Origin: Bacillota bacterium
GTDB lineage: Bacteria; Bacillota; Clostridia; Lachnospirales; Lachnospiraceae
Reading direction: 5' to 3'
Assembly (NCBI GenBank): GCA_023425485.1
Contig: JAFACO010000157.1
Span: forward strand, 1-11,046
Length of the DNA: 11,046 nucleotides
The notes beneath the pieces are model-generated. The model was not told the origin of the DNA and searched no databases. It worked only from the letters and a program-made list of their open reading frames with translations. How positions within the stretch are numbered: the stretch's first letter is position 1; every line of letters begins with the position of its first letter. Shown here one piece after another: positions 1 through 7,238 of the stretch. Both the position numbers and the translations under genes were made by a program.

Positions 1-215
1 GAATAATACTTGTTCTATGTTCAGGCCCCCTTGGTCAAAGTGCGGGCAACTCGATGCTGCAAAATAATGGAGGCATTATAGATACTTCCATTTACGAACG
101 TACTATAAAGACTACGATTACAAACACACAAATAATTGGTGGTATCCTCTCAATATTTGGTGCATTTGGTGTTCTATTGAGTGGTTTTGCTACCTATAGA
201 GAACTCCCTGAATAA
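1..215 (+). CDS. C-terminal end of a small membrane protein of unknown function (partial)
   Basis: The reading frame is open from base 3 to a TAA at 213-215 and gives about 70 residues; the other two forward frames hit stops within the first 70 bases. I do not recognise the protein. The visible part begins with a short hydrophobic run ending in a cysteine (IILVLCSG), continues with a polar stretch rich in Asn and Thr, and has one strongly hydrophobic segment near the end (IIGGILSIFGAFGVLLSGF, about residues 45-63) that should cross the membrane. It ends in a short charged tail (YRELPE). It is the only plus-strand gene here and converges on the GH43 gene, with a shared hairpin between them. 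The 5' end lies outside the window, so size and function cannot be judged. That it is a real gene is supported by the clean frame and by the terminator-like hairpin just after the stop. Confidence 0.6.
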   Translation, partial: IILVLCSGPLGQSAGNSMLQNNGGIIDTSIYERTIKTTITNTQIIGGILSIFGAFGVLLSGFATYRELPE

Positions 216-229
216 CTATTTGTTAAAGA

Positions 230-321
230 AAATGGACTGTTGCAAAAGGATACATTAATAAAGAACAGGGATCATACTAGCATCCCTGTTCTTTTAGGTA
301 TCTTTTTACAACAGCCCATTT
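230..321. terminator. Long imperfect hairpin between convergent genes, probable bidirectional terminator
   Basis: The core is a perfect 12-bp inverted repeat, AAGAACAGGGAT at 261-272 pairing with 282-293, with a 9-base loop and a short T run at 292-295. Outside it, 230-251 pairs with 299-321 with only a few mismatches or wobbles, separated from the core by a small internal loop. The whole 92-base block is therefore one long near-palindrome. It sits between the stop of the plus-strand gene (215) and the stop of the GH43 gene (342), so it can end transcription from both sides. The T tracts are modest on both strands. The outer arms are longer than a terminator needs, so a decayed miniature inverted-repeat element is an alternative. 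Confidence 0.65.
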
Positions 322-333
322 CTACTATAATCC

Positions 334-365
334 TTTAACTGCTAGGAGAAATATTCGCAGTTAAA
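334..365 (-). repeat. Inverted repeat spanning the GH43 stop codon
   Basis: A perfect 9-bp inverted repeat, TTTAACTGC at 334-342 and GCAGTTAAA at 357-365, encloses a 14-base loop. The TAG stop of the GH43 gene (342-344) lies at its edge, so the last codons and the stop would be part of the mRNA hairpin. No U tract follows directly, so it is not an intrinsic terminator; it could protect the 3' end of the message or act together with the larger hairpin just downstream. Confidence 0.4.
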
Positions 366-1841
366 CTTTGTGAACTCTGCAAATTCCTGCGCACCTGTAT
401 TAGTTGCATATAAACCAATGATCACACCTGTAAATCCATTTGCTACTTCTGTAGAAACGTATCTGGTTTGGGCAGTTCCAAGGAATACTTGGTCCTCTCC
501 TAACTGCGCATAGAAACTATACTTTTCATTTTCAGCTTTAATGACTAAGGTAACTTTACTTTGCGACTTTAAATCAAAAGATTTTTCAACGGATTTAATA
601 TCACCAATATTTAAGCGCTCGATTACCTCATACCCATTTTCACTCTTTCGAATTGCCAAATCATAATGATGGTTCTCATCCATGAATAACGTTATTCCAG
701 CTTCACCTTTGGTAAGCTGAACATCACAGGTAATTTCCGCTTTAAAATCCATTTGGCGTATACCTAAAAAGGTTGGCGAATCAACATGATCCAGCGTTGT
801 CTCGGTGCCTCTTAGTAATAACTTATTTTGTTCAAATTTATAATTCTCATAATGTGGCAGGCGAATATGACACCACTCTTTATCCCAGGAGGTATTATCA
901 AAGGTATAGCTTTTTGCTTCCTCCTGCTCCACCTCTGTTGGAATATCGTCCAGTGTAAAACTCTTTGTTGTTGTTCCCTTATCTCCCGCAGTAAACCAAC
1001 CATTCTCATCAAATTTAACTGGGGTTAAGAATACCTCACGCCCCAAGTGATGAAAGGTTAACCAACGATGTATCTGTCGAAATCCCAGATGTAGAATCCA
1101 CCAGTTACCATTATTATCTTCAATAAGATCACCATGTCCAACACCCTGTACTTCATAACCCCCTAAATTACGGTTGGTTAATACAGGATTATGCATATAT
1201 GGAGTAAACTCACCGTATACATTCTTGGAACGAGCATAGGTAACCATATGACCATACTCTGTACCACCTTCTGCAGCCATAAGATAATACTCGTCATTAA
1301 TACGGTATAAATGTGGACTTTCCAGATAGCGCCCACCAGTTCCTTGCCAAATGCAACGGCTTTTACTTAGCTTTTCTCCAGTTACAATATCTATCTCACA
1401 CTGTACAATTCCATTAATTCCATCTTCATCCGTTCCATTACTCATAAAATATGCTTTATCATTTTCAAAGTAAAAGGAGGGATCAATTCCGTCCTGATCT
1501 ACAAAGATAGGTTCTGACCATTCACCATAGATATTATCCGTCCAAACATAAAAATTCTTTTGTAAGGTTGCATTGGTGGTCGTCATATAGAAACGACCCT
1601 CATGATACCGAATTGTTGGTGCAAATACTCCGCCTGAACTATCTACTTTATCCAGCTCAATCTGACTCTTTCTGGTTAAGCAGTGACCGATTTGCTTCCA
1701 ATTAACTAAGTCCTTACTTTCAAAGAGTGGAACCCCTGGAAAATAATGCATTGAGCTGCAAACCAAATAAAACATATCTCCAACTTTACATACACTTGGA
1801 TCTGGATAAAAACCTTTAATAACTGGGTTATTATATTTCAT
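342..1841 (-). CDS. Intracellular GH43 beta-xylosidase / alpha-L-arabinofuranosidase
   Basis: The 499-residue product is a glycoside hydrolase of family 43, an inverting enzyme that removes xylose or arabinose from xylan- or arabinan-derived oligosaccharides. The N-terminal five-bladed beta-propeller (about residues 3-300) shows the expected catalytic triad: base Asp14 in YPDPSV, pKa-modulating Asp120 in GIDPSFYF, and acid Glu174 in YLESPHLY. His236 in GVGHGDL matches the conserved metal-site histidine of the propeller. Residues about 310-499 form the beta-sandwich C-terminal domain usual for XynB-type enzymes, which closes the active site. Length and order match the family. There is no signal peptide, so it should act in the cytoplasm on imported oligosaccharides. 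The ATG is preceded by GGAG (1850-1853) at 8 bases. The gene appears to be monocistronic, separated from the opp genes by a terminator. Whether xylosidase or arabinofuranosidase activity dominates cannot be read from sequence. Confidence 0.9.
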   Translation of the reverse strand: MKYNNPVIKGFYPDPSVCKVGDMFYLVCSSMHYFPGVPLFESKDLVNWKQIGHCLTRKSQIELDKVDSSGGVFAPTIRYHEGRFYMTTTNATLQKNFYVWTDNIYGEWSEPIFVDQDGIDPSFYFENDKAYFMSNGTDEDGINGIVQCEIDIVTGEKLSKSRCIWQGTGGRYLESPHLYRINDEYYLMAAEGGTEYGHMVTYARSKNVYGEFTPYMHNPVLTNRNLGGYEVQGVGHGDLIEDNNGNWWILHLGFRQIHRWLTFHHLGREVFLTPVKFDENGWFTAGDKGTTTKSFTLDDIPTEVEQEEAKSYTFDNTSWDKEWCHIRLPHYENYKFEQNKLLLRGTETTLDHVDSPTFLGIRQMDFKAEITCDVQLTKGEAGITLFMDENHHYDLAIRKSENGYEVIERLNIGDIKSVEKSFDLKSQSKVTLVIKAENEKYSFYAQLGEDQVFLGTAQTRYVSTEVANGFTGVIIGLYATNTGAQEFAEFTKFNCEYFS

Positions 1842-1861
1842 ACTCTAATCTCCAATATTTA

Positions 1862-1972
1862 ATATTGCTTATGCAAATCAAAAATACAAGCAATATCAGT
1901 ATAACATTTCTGACCTATACTATGTAAATGTATTATATAGTATGTTCGATGTACGATTTTGTCTATATAGTA
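1862..1972 (-). promoter_or_regulatory. Promoter/operator region of the GH43 gene (tentative)
   Basis: This lies in the 305-base gene-free stretch 1842-2146, which otherwise holds only the opp terminator and unremarkable AT-rich sequence. No consensus promoter is present. Weak candidates are TAGACA-N17-TACTAT, and TTTACA-N19-TATACT with its -10 at 1898-1903. Around them are a 9-bp inverted repeat (ATATTGCTT 1862-1870 and AAGCAATAT 1888-1896), a 7-bp inverted repeat (ATACTAT 1917-1923 and ATAGTAT 1937-1943), and a direct repeat TATATAGTA at 1934 and 1964, exactly 30 bases apart. Poor promoter elements among repeats would suit an activator-dependent or repressed sugar gene. This is inference only. 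Confidence 0.35.
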
Positions 1973-2093
1973 AACATCAAATTATTGCTAACACTATAAA
2001 GAGGTTATTGTTCTTATTTATACGAAAATAGTAATATTGAGAAACGCTAAAAATGTAACCTATTATTTCTGTGCAGGAGTAAATCATGACCAT

Positions 2094-2122
2094 AAAAAGG
2101 GCACTGCTATTCGCAGTGCCCT
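2094..2122 (-). terminator. Rho-independent terminator of the opp operon
   Basis: A perfect 10-bp GC-rich stem (AGGGCACTGC at 2098-2107 with GCAGTGCCCT at 2113-2122) and a 5-base loop are followed on the minus strand by TTTTTAT. It starts 24 bases after the oppA stop and is the clearest terminator in the window. It separates the opp unit from the GH43 gene, so the two are likely transcribed independently. Confidence 0.92.
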
Positions 2123-2146
2123 AAAATTATTAAATTTGGTTCGTAC

Positions 2147-3847
2147 TTATTCAGAAACCTCAGCATACATGAAATACCAGTAGCCGTATGGTGAATGCCA
2201 GGAACCTTTAATGGATTCGCTCTGTAACCAGAAGTCATTGTAATATGCAACTGGGATAGCTCCTGCCTCATTCATTAAGATATCTTCAGCTGTATGAAGT
2301 GCTTTAGAACGTTCAGCAGCATCAGTTGTTGTACGAGATAATTCCATAGCTGCATCATAATCAGCATTGCTGAAGTTACCATCGTTATTACCGTTGTTAG
2401 TCATGAAAAGATCTAAGATGTTAGAAGGATCGCTGTAGTCACCAACCCAACCATTTCTGGAGATCTCATAATCACCAGCACGACGAAGAGGTGTAAAGCT
2501 TGCCCACTCAACGATTTCTACATTTAAGTTAACGCCGATTTCAGCCCAAGCCTGTTGTACATATTCAGCAACAACTTTATGATAGCCTGTTTCGTTGGTT
2601 GAGTATGTGATTGTAGGAAGGCCTTCACCATTTGGATAACCAGCATCTGCTAATAACTGTTTAGCTTCTGCAAGGCTAGCTTCGAAATTAGTGGAATCGA
2701 TATAAGTTTTTCCACCGTTTGCGTTATCCATGAAATAGGAACCATCAGTATCAATCCAGCCAGGACCAACAAAGTTAGTAGCTGGTGAATAAGTTCCCTG
2801 CATTAAAGTACCAGCAACATATTCACGGTCAATTGCTAAGCTTAAAGCTTTTCTAACAAGTGGATTAGTAAAAGGTTCTTTTTCGTCATTTAAGGAAATG
2901 TAATAAGTACCAATGATTGGTTCAACATGGAACTCTGGATTTCCTGTTAAGCTAGGAATTTCTTCAGTTGGAACACTCTTGATGAATTTAACTTCACCAT
3001 TCTGGTAAGCACTGTAAGCTGCATTGTTATCTTCGATTAATGCAAACTTAAGGGTATCAAGCTTAATTGCAGCTGCATTCCAGTAGTTAGGATTCTTTGT
3101 CATTGTAATATGAGAACCTGGAACCCATTCAGAAATGTAGAAAGGACCATTGCTGATATAAGTTTCAGCTGCGGTTGCCCATGCATCACCATTTGCTTCA
3201 ACTGTAGCCTGTTGTACAGGGCTTAAGGTAGCAAATGCTGCTAAGCTTGCAAAATAAGGACAGCTTGTAGAAAGTTCAACTACAAAAGTTTTATCGTCAG
3301 GAGCTGATACACCAAGTGCATCAATGTTACCACCGATTGCTTCATCAAAGCCCTTAACCATGTTAAGAACTGTTTCTGCATAAGGAGCTGCTACGTTAGG
3401 ATCAGTTACACGTTTCCAGCTATATACAAAGTCATTTGCTGTAAGAGGTGTGCCATCAGACCATTTAAGTCCATCACGTAATGTGAAGGTCCAAGTTAAT
3501 CCATCATCAGAAACTACATAAGATTCTGCCTGTCCAGGAATAATTTTACCCTCCTGGTCAAATATTAATAATGTCTCAAATGTGTGTAAAATCATGTTAC
3601 CACCATCAACTGCACTGTTTAATGCAGGGTCAATGGTCTCTGGGTCAGGTCCTACCTGAACTGTTAATTCTTTTGCACCACTTACAGTATCTGTAGGTTC
3701 AGCGTCATTACCACTATCAGATGGTGTATCTGTTGCGGTATCAGGGGTTTTGGTTCCGGAATTGTTATCTTTAGTTCCACAAGCTGCAAAGCTAAATGTA
3801 CTTAGGACCAAAACGGTAGCGAGTAAAAGAGCTACTTTTTTCTTCAT
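2147..3847 (-). CDS. oppA: Oligopeptide ABC transporter substrate-binding lipoprotein OppA
   Basis: The 566-residue protein is a family 5 extracellular solute-binding protein that captures peptides and delivers them to OppB/OppC. A lipoprotein signal peptide has a KKK start, a hydrophobic core, and the lipobox FAAC with lipidated Cys23. The Phe at -3 is slightly unusual. Residues 24-57 are a flexible acidic linker rich in Thr, Asp, Ser and Pro. The mature domain shows typical family motifs: PETIDPA (69-75), LKWSDGTPLTANDFVYSWKR (127-146) and GWVGDYSDPSNILDLF (466-481). The last is the region that in studied OppA proteins carries the Asp binding the peptide amino terminus, here probably Asp470, which favours peptides as substrate over nickel or sugars. 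The start is set by a strong AAGGAGGA (3853-3860). It is the last gene of the opp cluster, 267 bases after oppF, with its own promoter and a terminator behind it. Substrate length and specificity are not known. Confidence 0.93.
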   Translation of the reverse strand: MKKKVALLLATVLVLSTFSFAACGTKDNNSGTKTPDTATDTPSDSGNDAEPTDTVSGAKELTVQVGPDPETIDPALNSAVDGGNMILHTFETLLIFDQEGKIIPGQAESYVVSDDGLTWTFTLRDGLKWSDGTPLTANDFVYSWKRVTDPNVAAPYAETVLNMVKGFDEAIGGNIDALGVSAPDDKTFVVELSTSCPYFASLAAFATLSPVQQATVEANGDAWATAAETYISNGPFYISEWVPGSHITMTKNPNYWNAAAIKLDTLKFALIEDNNAAYSAYQNGEVKFIKSVPTEEIPSLTGNPEFHVEPIIGTYYISLNDEKEPFTNPLVRKALSLAIDREYVAGTLMQGTYSPATNFVGPGWIDTDGSYFMDNANGGKTYIDSTNFEASLAEAKQLLADAGYPNGEGLPTITYSTNETGYHKVVAEYVQQAWAEIGVNLNVEIVEWASFTPLRRAGDYEISRNGWVGDYSDPSNILDLFMTNNGNNDGNFSNADYDAAMELSRTTTDAAERSKALHTAEDILMNEAGAIPVAYYNDFWLQSESIKGSWHSPYGYWYFMYAEVSE

Positions 3848-3931
3848 AAATATCCTCCTTTAAAATTAATTTATATATAAACAATCTGTATATTCTTTTT
3901 ACACAAACTGTCATACATCATACAAGAAAGA

Positions 3932-3947
3932 GTTTCATTAACGAAAC
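3932..3947. repeat. Operator-like palindrome in the oppA leader
   Basis: GTTTCATTAACGAAAC is a 16-bp palindrome with one mismatched pair. It is flanked by two copies of AAGAAAGA (3924-3931 and 3950-3957) 26 bases apart. It lies inside the leader predicted from the upstream promoter, so it could form an RNA hairpin or bind a dimeric regulator. It does not match the CcpA or CodY consensus. Confidence 0.35.
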
Positions 3948-3973
3948 ATAAGAAAGAATTACCCTATCAAAAT

Positions 3974-4057
3974 CTTGCGCTAAGCTTTGACCAAAGCTTT
4001 TTTTAACTTTTCACGCAAGTGCTCTTAGTAATCATATATGTTTTACTTTTAAGAGCA
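3974..4057 (-). promoter_or_regulatory. Two stacked hairpins at the 5' end of the oppA transcript
   Basis: Hairpin 1 pairs TGCTCTTA (minus sense, 4057-4050) with TAAGAGCA (4027-4020), plus an inner GTAA/TTAC. Hairpin 2 follows directly: CTTGCG (4019-4014) pairs with CGCAAG (3979-3974) and encloses a 7-bp stem AAGCTTT-GGTC-AAAGCTT (3999-3982). With the promoter at 4066-4094 the transcript should begin within a few bases of hairpin 1, an arrangement known to protect mRNA from 5'-end decay. No match to a riboswitch class I know. On the plus strand both are followed by T runs, but no plus-strand gene reads into them. Confidence 0.5.
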
Positions 4058-4065
4058 TTTTTTGT

Positions 4066-4094
4066 ATTATAAGACGCCTTTGCCTTTTAGTCAA
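4066..4094 (-). promoter_or_regulatory. Sigma-A-type promoter for oppA
   Basis: On the minus strand the -35 is TTGACT (4094-4089, one mismatch to consensus), the spacer is exactly 17 bases, and the -10 is TATAAT (4071-4066, perfect). Start of transcription is expected near 4059. It lies just after the oppF stop (4115), so oppA can be transcribed alone with a leader of about 210 bases. Confidence 0.75.
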
Positions 4095-4114
4095 GAATAA
4101 TTATTATTTAACAC

Positions 4115-5104
4115 TTAATTTAATTTATCTAAATGATGACAAGCAACATAGTGACCTTTAGAAACTTCCTTAAATTCAGGCTCTATTTGTGCACAAGTCT
4201 CAGATGCGTAAGGACATCTAGTTCTAAATCTACATCCGGATGGAGGATTTAATGGACTTGGTACATCGCCACTAAGAACAATTCGGTTAGTAGCACGTGC
4301 TGTCTTTGGATCTGCAACAGGAATTGCAGAAATTAAGCTTCTAGTATAGGGATGCATGTTATGGAAGGTTAAATCATAACTATCTGCTAGTTCTACTAGT
4401 TTGCCCAAATACATAACTCCAATTCGGTTGGAAATATGTTTCACTACTGATAGATCATGGGCAATAAACAAATAGGTCAGCCCAAATTCTGCCTGAAGGT
4501 CTTCGAACATATTAACAACCTGCGCTTGAATTGATACGTCAAGTGCAGAAATTGGTTCATCACAAACAATGAATTCCGGGTCAACTGCTAAAGCTCTTGC
4601 AATACCAACTCTTTGACGCTGTCCTCCTGAAAACTCATGTGCATAACGATTGGCATGCTCAGAGTTAAGTCCAACTCTGGACAACATGGAAATAATTTTG
4701 TCATGTCTGTCTTTTTTATTAGCAGCAAGTTTATGAATATCAATTGCTTCTCCAACAATATCTCCAACAGTCATACGAGGATCAAGACTTGCATAAGGAT
4801 CCTGGAATACAATCTGCATTTTACGGCGATATGGCAGCATATTAACTGCAATTTTTTTCTCGCTGTCAAAAATCACTTCATCATTGTAGATAATACGACC
4901 GCCTGTTGGCTCATAAAGACGTAATAAACTTCTTCCAGTCGTGGTTTTACCACAACCACTTTCACCAACTAGACCTAAGGTTTCACCTTTTTTTATATAA
5001 AAGGAAACATCATCTACTGCTTTCACATATTTTTTATTCTTACCAATACCACCTAATGCAAAGTATTGTTTTAAATTTTCAATTTGAACTAACTTATCAC
5101 TCAT
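4115..5104 (-). CDS. oppF: Oligopeptide ABC transporter ATP-binding protein OppF
   Basis: The 329-residue ATPase pairs with OppD on the cytoplasmic side to power peptide import. Visible motifs are Walker A GESGCGKT (47-54), Q-loop Gln101, signature FSGGQRQR (158-165), Walker B FIVCDEP (178-184) followed by the D-loop ALD, and switch His216 in AHDLS. The C-terminal oligopeptide/dipeptide-transporter extension (about 250-329) has four cysteines (291, 297, 304, 322) in the spacing associated with an iron-sulfur site in some Dpp/Opp ATPases; whether a cluster is bound here is inference. The subtype OppF rather than OppD is judged from gene order and from the N-terminal LKQYF and YVKAVDDVSF stretches typical of OppF. 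Its ATG overlaps the oppD stop by 8 bases (ATGAGTGA), with GGAGG (5113-5117) 8 bases upstream, so the two ATPases are probably translated in a coupled, equal ratio. Confidence 0.93.
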   Translation of the reverse strand: MSDKLVQIENLKQYFALGGIGKNKKYVKAVDDVSFYIKKGETLGLVGESGCGKTTTGRSLLRLYEPTGGRIIYNDEVIFDSEKKIAVNMLPYRRKMQIVFQDPYASLDPRMTVGDIVGEAIDIHKLAANKKDRHDKIISMLSRVGLNSEHANRYAHEFSGGQRQRVGIARALAVDPEFIVCDEPISALDVSIQAQVVNMFEDLQAEFGLTYLFIAHDLSVVKHISNRIGVMYLGKLVELADSYDLTFHNMHPYTRSLISAIPVADPKTARATNRIVLSGDVPSPLNPPSGCRFRTRCPYASETCAQIEPEFKEVSKGHYVACHHLDKLN

Positions 5105-6128
5105 TTACAGTACCTCCCTCTGCTTCAACACCGGAGGCAGTCGTATTCTCCATCTCGTCTTTCTGATTCATCCAGCACTGTGTATAATGAGTTTCGCTAA
5201 TATTTGTTACTGGAGGCATTTCTCTTAAACAGATTTTCATACATTTACTACATCTTGGTGCAAACGGACATCCCTTAGGTGGATTCAACATATCAATCGG
5301 TGTTCCTTCAATTGGAACAAGTCTTTCATGTTCTTTTGCATCCATTCTTGGAATGCTCAAAAGTAATCCCTTTGTATATTCGTGCTTTGGATTATAGAAG
5401 ATCTCATCGGTCGTACCGTATTCCACAATCTTTCCTGCATACATAACAGCGATTTTCTCACACATGCTTGCTACAATACCTAAATCATGTGTAATCATAA
5501 TAATTGCCATACCTAATTTATTCTTTAGTTCAACCATCAACTCTAAAATTTGTGCTTGAATAGTAACGTCCAGAGCTGTGGTTGGCTCGTCTGCAATTAA
5601 TAATTTTGGCTCACAAGCGAGTGCCATGGCAATCATAATACGCTGACGCATACCACCGGATAACTCATGAGGATATTGCTTTATTCTTTTTTCAGGTTCG
5701 TTGATGCCTACTAAGGTAAGTAATTCTATTACTCTGGCACGGGCTTGTTTACGATTTAATTTCGTATGTAGCAGAATTACCTCTATAATCTGATTTCCAA
5801 CAGTAAATACAGGATTTAAGCTGGTCATAGGATCCTGGAAAATGATAGATACTTCATTTCCACGGATTTTACTCATTTGCTTTTCATTCAATTCCTGCAT
5901 CATGTGACCATTAAACTCTAAGGTACCACCAATTAATTTACCAGGATGAGCGGTTAATCCCATTAAGCTATAGGCTGTTACTGATTTTCCAGAACCACTT
6001 TCTCCAACAATACCAAGAACTTCACCATCATTTAAGTGGAAAGATACATCATTTAACGCTTTTACCTCTCCTGCTGGTGTAAAGAAAGAAAGCTTTTCAT
6101 TTTTAATTTCTACTAAATATTGTCCCAT
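5097..6128 (-). CDS. oppD: Oligopeptide ABC transporter ATP-binding protein OppD
   Basis: This ATPase subunit, partner of OppF, has 343 residues from the chosen start. Motifs in this numbering are Walker A GESGSGKS (42-49), Q-loop Gln98, signature LSGGMRQR (156-163), Walker B LLIADEP (176-182) and switch His214. The C-terminal extension holds the NPPKGCPFAPRCSKCMKIC cluster plus a later Cys318, one cysteine more than the common pattern. I chose the ATG at 6128 because GGGAG (6136-6140) sits 7 bases before it. An in-frame ATG at 6146 overlaps the oppC stop (TAATG) but has no Shine-Dalgarno sequence and would add only MKGSET. The protein ends in an acidic, Thr/Gly-rich tail unlike typical OppD ends. 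The gene is in the middle of the B-C-D-F-A cluster and overlaps oppF. Confidence 0.92.
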   Translation of the reverse strand: MGQYLVEIKNEKLSFFTPAGEVKALNDVSFHLNDGEVLGIVGESGSGKSVTAYSLMGLTAHPGKLIGGTLEFNGHMMQELNEKQMSKIRGNEVSIIFQDPMTSLNPVFTVGNQIIEVILLHTKLNRKQARARVIELLTLVGINEPEKRIKQYPHELSGGMRQRIMIAMALACEPKLLIADEPTTALDVTIQAQILELMVELKNKLGMAIIMITHDLGIVASMCEKIAVMYAGKIVEYGTTDEIFYNPKHEYTKGLLLSIPRMDAKEHERLVPIEGTPIDMLNPPKGCPFAPRCSKCMKICLREMPPVTNISETHYTQCWMNQKDEMENTTASGVEAEGGTVNE

Positions 6129-6135
6129 TGTTTCG

Positions 6136-6140
6136 CTCCC
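6136..6140 (-). promoter_or_regulatory. Ribosome binding site that decides the oppD start
   Basis: GGGAG on the minus strand, 7 bases before the ATG at 6128 and only 3 bases after the alternative ATG (6146-6144). It can serve only the downstream start. Confidence 0.7.
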
Positions 6141-6145
6141 TTTCA

Positions 6146-7204
6146 TTAGTTTTTCAGTTTTGGATCAAATGCATCACGTAATCCATCACCTAACAAGTTA
6201 AAGCTTAAGATAATTAAGCTGATTAATAAAGCAGGTGCAAAGAGCAAATAAGGGTAGGTATTAATACCGTTAATTGCATCACTTGCAAGACTTCCTAAGG
6301 AAGGCAAGGGCACAGCAACACCTAAACCAAGAAAGCTTAAGAAGCTCTCTGTAAAAATTGAAGATGGAATTTGAAGTGTAGTGGTAACAATCAAAGTACC
6401 GATACAGTTAGTTAATAAGTGCTTTCTAATTATTCTGCCACTGGAAGCACCTAAGGCTCTAGCTGCTGTTACATATTCGCTTTCTTTTAACATAAGTACC
6501 TGACTACGAACCATACGAGCCATACCAACCCAGTATAAAAGCGCAAATACGATGAAGATACTGATTAAATTAGTTCCAACCGTTTGTATCCATTGAAATC
6601 CAGGAAGTGAGGTTAATACTTCTAACGGGTGTTTTAAGGCAAAGGATAAAAGAACAATTAGCAAAATATCAGGAACCGTATAGATTATATCTACGATTCT
6701 CATCATAACTAAGTCTGTCTTACCACCTGCAAAAGCAGCAACTGCACCATAGGTAGATCCGATTACGAGAATGATTGCTGTAGCAACTAAACCTACGATA
6801 AGTGAAATTCTAGAACCTATCATAATACGTATTGCATAATCACGACCTAGTTTGTCTGTACCTAAAATATGTGGGAATACATTTTCACCAGCATCCATAC
6901 GTGCTATTTCTTTTTCAGAATAAGACATAGGCTTAAGATTTTCTGACCCTCTAATCTGTGTCTTATAGGAATATGGATAAAAAAGTGGAACGATGAACGA
7001 TATAAATATAATAAAGATAACCACAAATAAGCTTACCATTGCAACCTTATTTTTTTTCAAACGTCGGAATCCATCGCGCCAAAAGCCAACGCTTTCACGC
7101 ATGGCAACCAGGCTTTCCTTTTCCTCCTCACTAGCAGGAAGAAAATCTTCGTAATTCCATTTTTTTTGTAATGACATCGGATTGTTTTTCATATTTATTT
7201 TCAT
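6146..7204 (-). CDS. oppC: Oligopeptide ABC transporter permease OppC
   Basis: This 352-residue inner-membrane permease forms the translocation channel with OppB. It has a cytoplasmic N-terminus of about 50 residues, a first membrane helix (about 54-76), the OppC hallmark ILGTDKLGRD (113-122) in the first outer loop, and further helices near 132-158, 170-190, 210-230, 265-295 and 318-340. The EAA loop that docks the ATPases is EYVTAARALGASSGRIIRKH (243-262). An insertion of roughly 20 residues around LTSLPGFQWIQTVGT lies between two helices, and the total length is greater than the enterobacterial protein. Three in-frame ATGs lie close together (7204, 7192, 7177) and none has a normal Shine-Dalgarno sequence at a normal distance, so the start is uncertain by up to nine residues. 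A hairpin just upstream may explain this. The stop overlaps an upstream ATG of oppD (TAATG). Confidence 0.9.
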   Translation of the reverse strand: MKINMKNNPMSLQKKWNYEDFLPASEEEKESLVAMRESVGFWRDGFRRLKKNKVAMVSLFVVIFIIFISFIVPLFYPYSYKTQIRGSENLKPMSYSEKEIARMDAGENVFPHILGTDKLGRDYAIRIMIGSRISLIVGLVATAIILVIGSTYGAVAAFAGGKTDLVMMRIVDIIYTVPDILLIVLLSFALKHPLEVLTSLPGFQWIQTVGTNLISIFIVFALLYWVGMARMVRSQVLMLKESEYVTAARALGASSGRIIRKHLLTNCIGTLIVTTTLQIPSSIFTESFLSFLGLGVAVPLPSLGSLASDAINGINTYPYLLFAPALLISLIILSFNLLGDGLRDAFDPKLKN

Positions 7205-7238
7205 GCAATTGCAAATTAAATTGCAATGCTAACCTTAA
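7205..7238 (-). promoter_or_regulatory. Hairpin between a TTAAGG ribosome binding site and the oppC start
   Basis: On the minus strand TTAAGG (7238-7233) is followed by five bases, a 7-bp hairpin ATTGCAA-TTTAAT-TTGCAAT (7227-7208), three bases and the ATG at 7204. Counted linearly, the Shine-Dalgarno sequence is 28 bases away; with the hairpin folded, the effective spacing becomes 8. It is the only purine-rich candidate near this start. The role is inferred. Confidence 0.4.

Noticed and set aside
773..1028. Open frames on both strands inside the GH43 gene
   Set aside because: They overlap a well-supported gene, have no family features, and have unnatural composition such as Cys/Leu runs.
2038..2056. 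CcpA-type cre site (TTGAGAAACGC) upstream of the GH43 gene
   Set aside because: The distance between TG and CG is one base too long and the right half does not fit the consensus.
3887..3914. ATGACA-N16-TATACA as the oppA promoter
   Set aside because: It has only four of six matches in the -10, while TTGACT-N17-TATAAT at 4066-4094 is far better. It could be a secondary start.
3974..4060. The hairpins in the oppF-oppA gap as plus-strand terminators
   Set aside because: T runs follow them on the plus strand, but no plus-strand gene lies to their left in reach; a role in the oppA leader is the better explanation.
4637..5166. Plus-strand open frames opposite oppF and oppD
   Set aside because: They are antisense to conserved ATPase motifs, rich in His, Phe and Asn from reverse reading, and have no ribosome binding sites that I could see.
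6129..6146. ATG at 6146 as the oppD start
   Set aside because: It overlaps the oppC stop but lacks a Shine-Dalgarno sequence; GGGAG fits only the ATG at 6128. Kept as an alternative.
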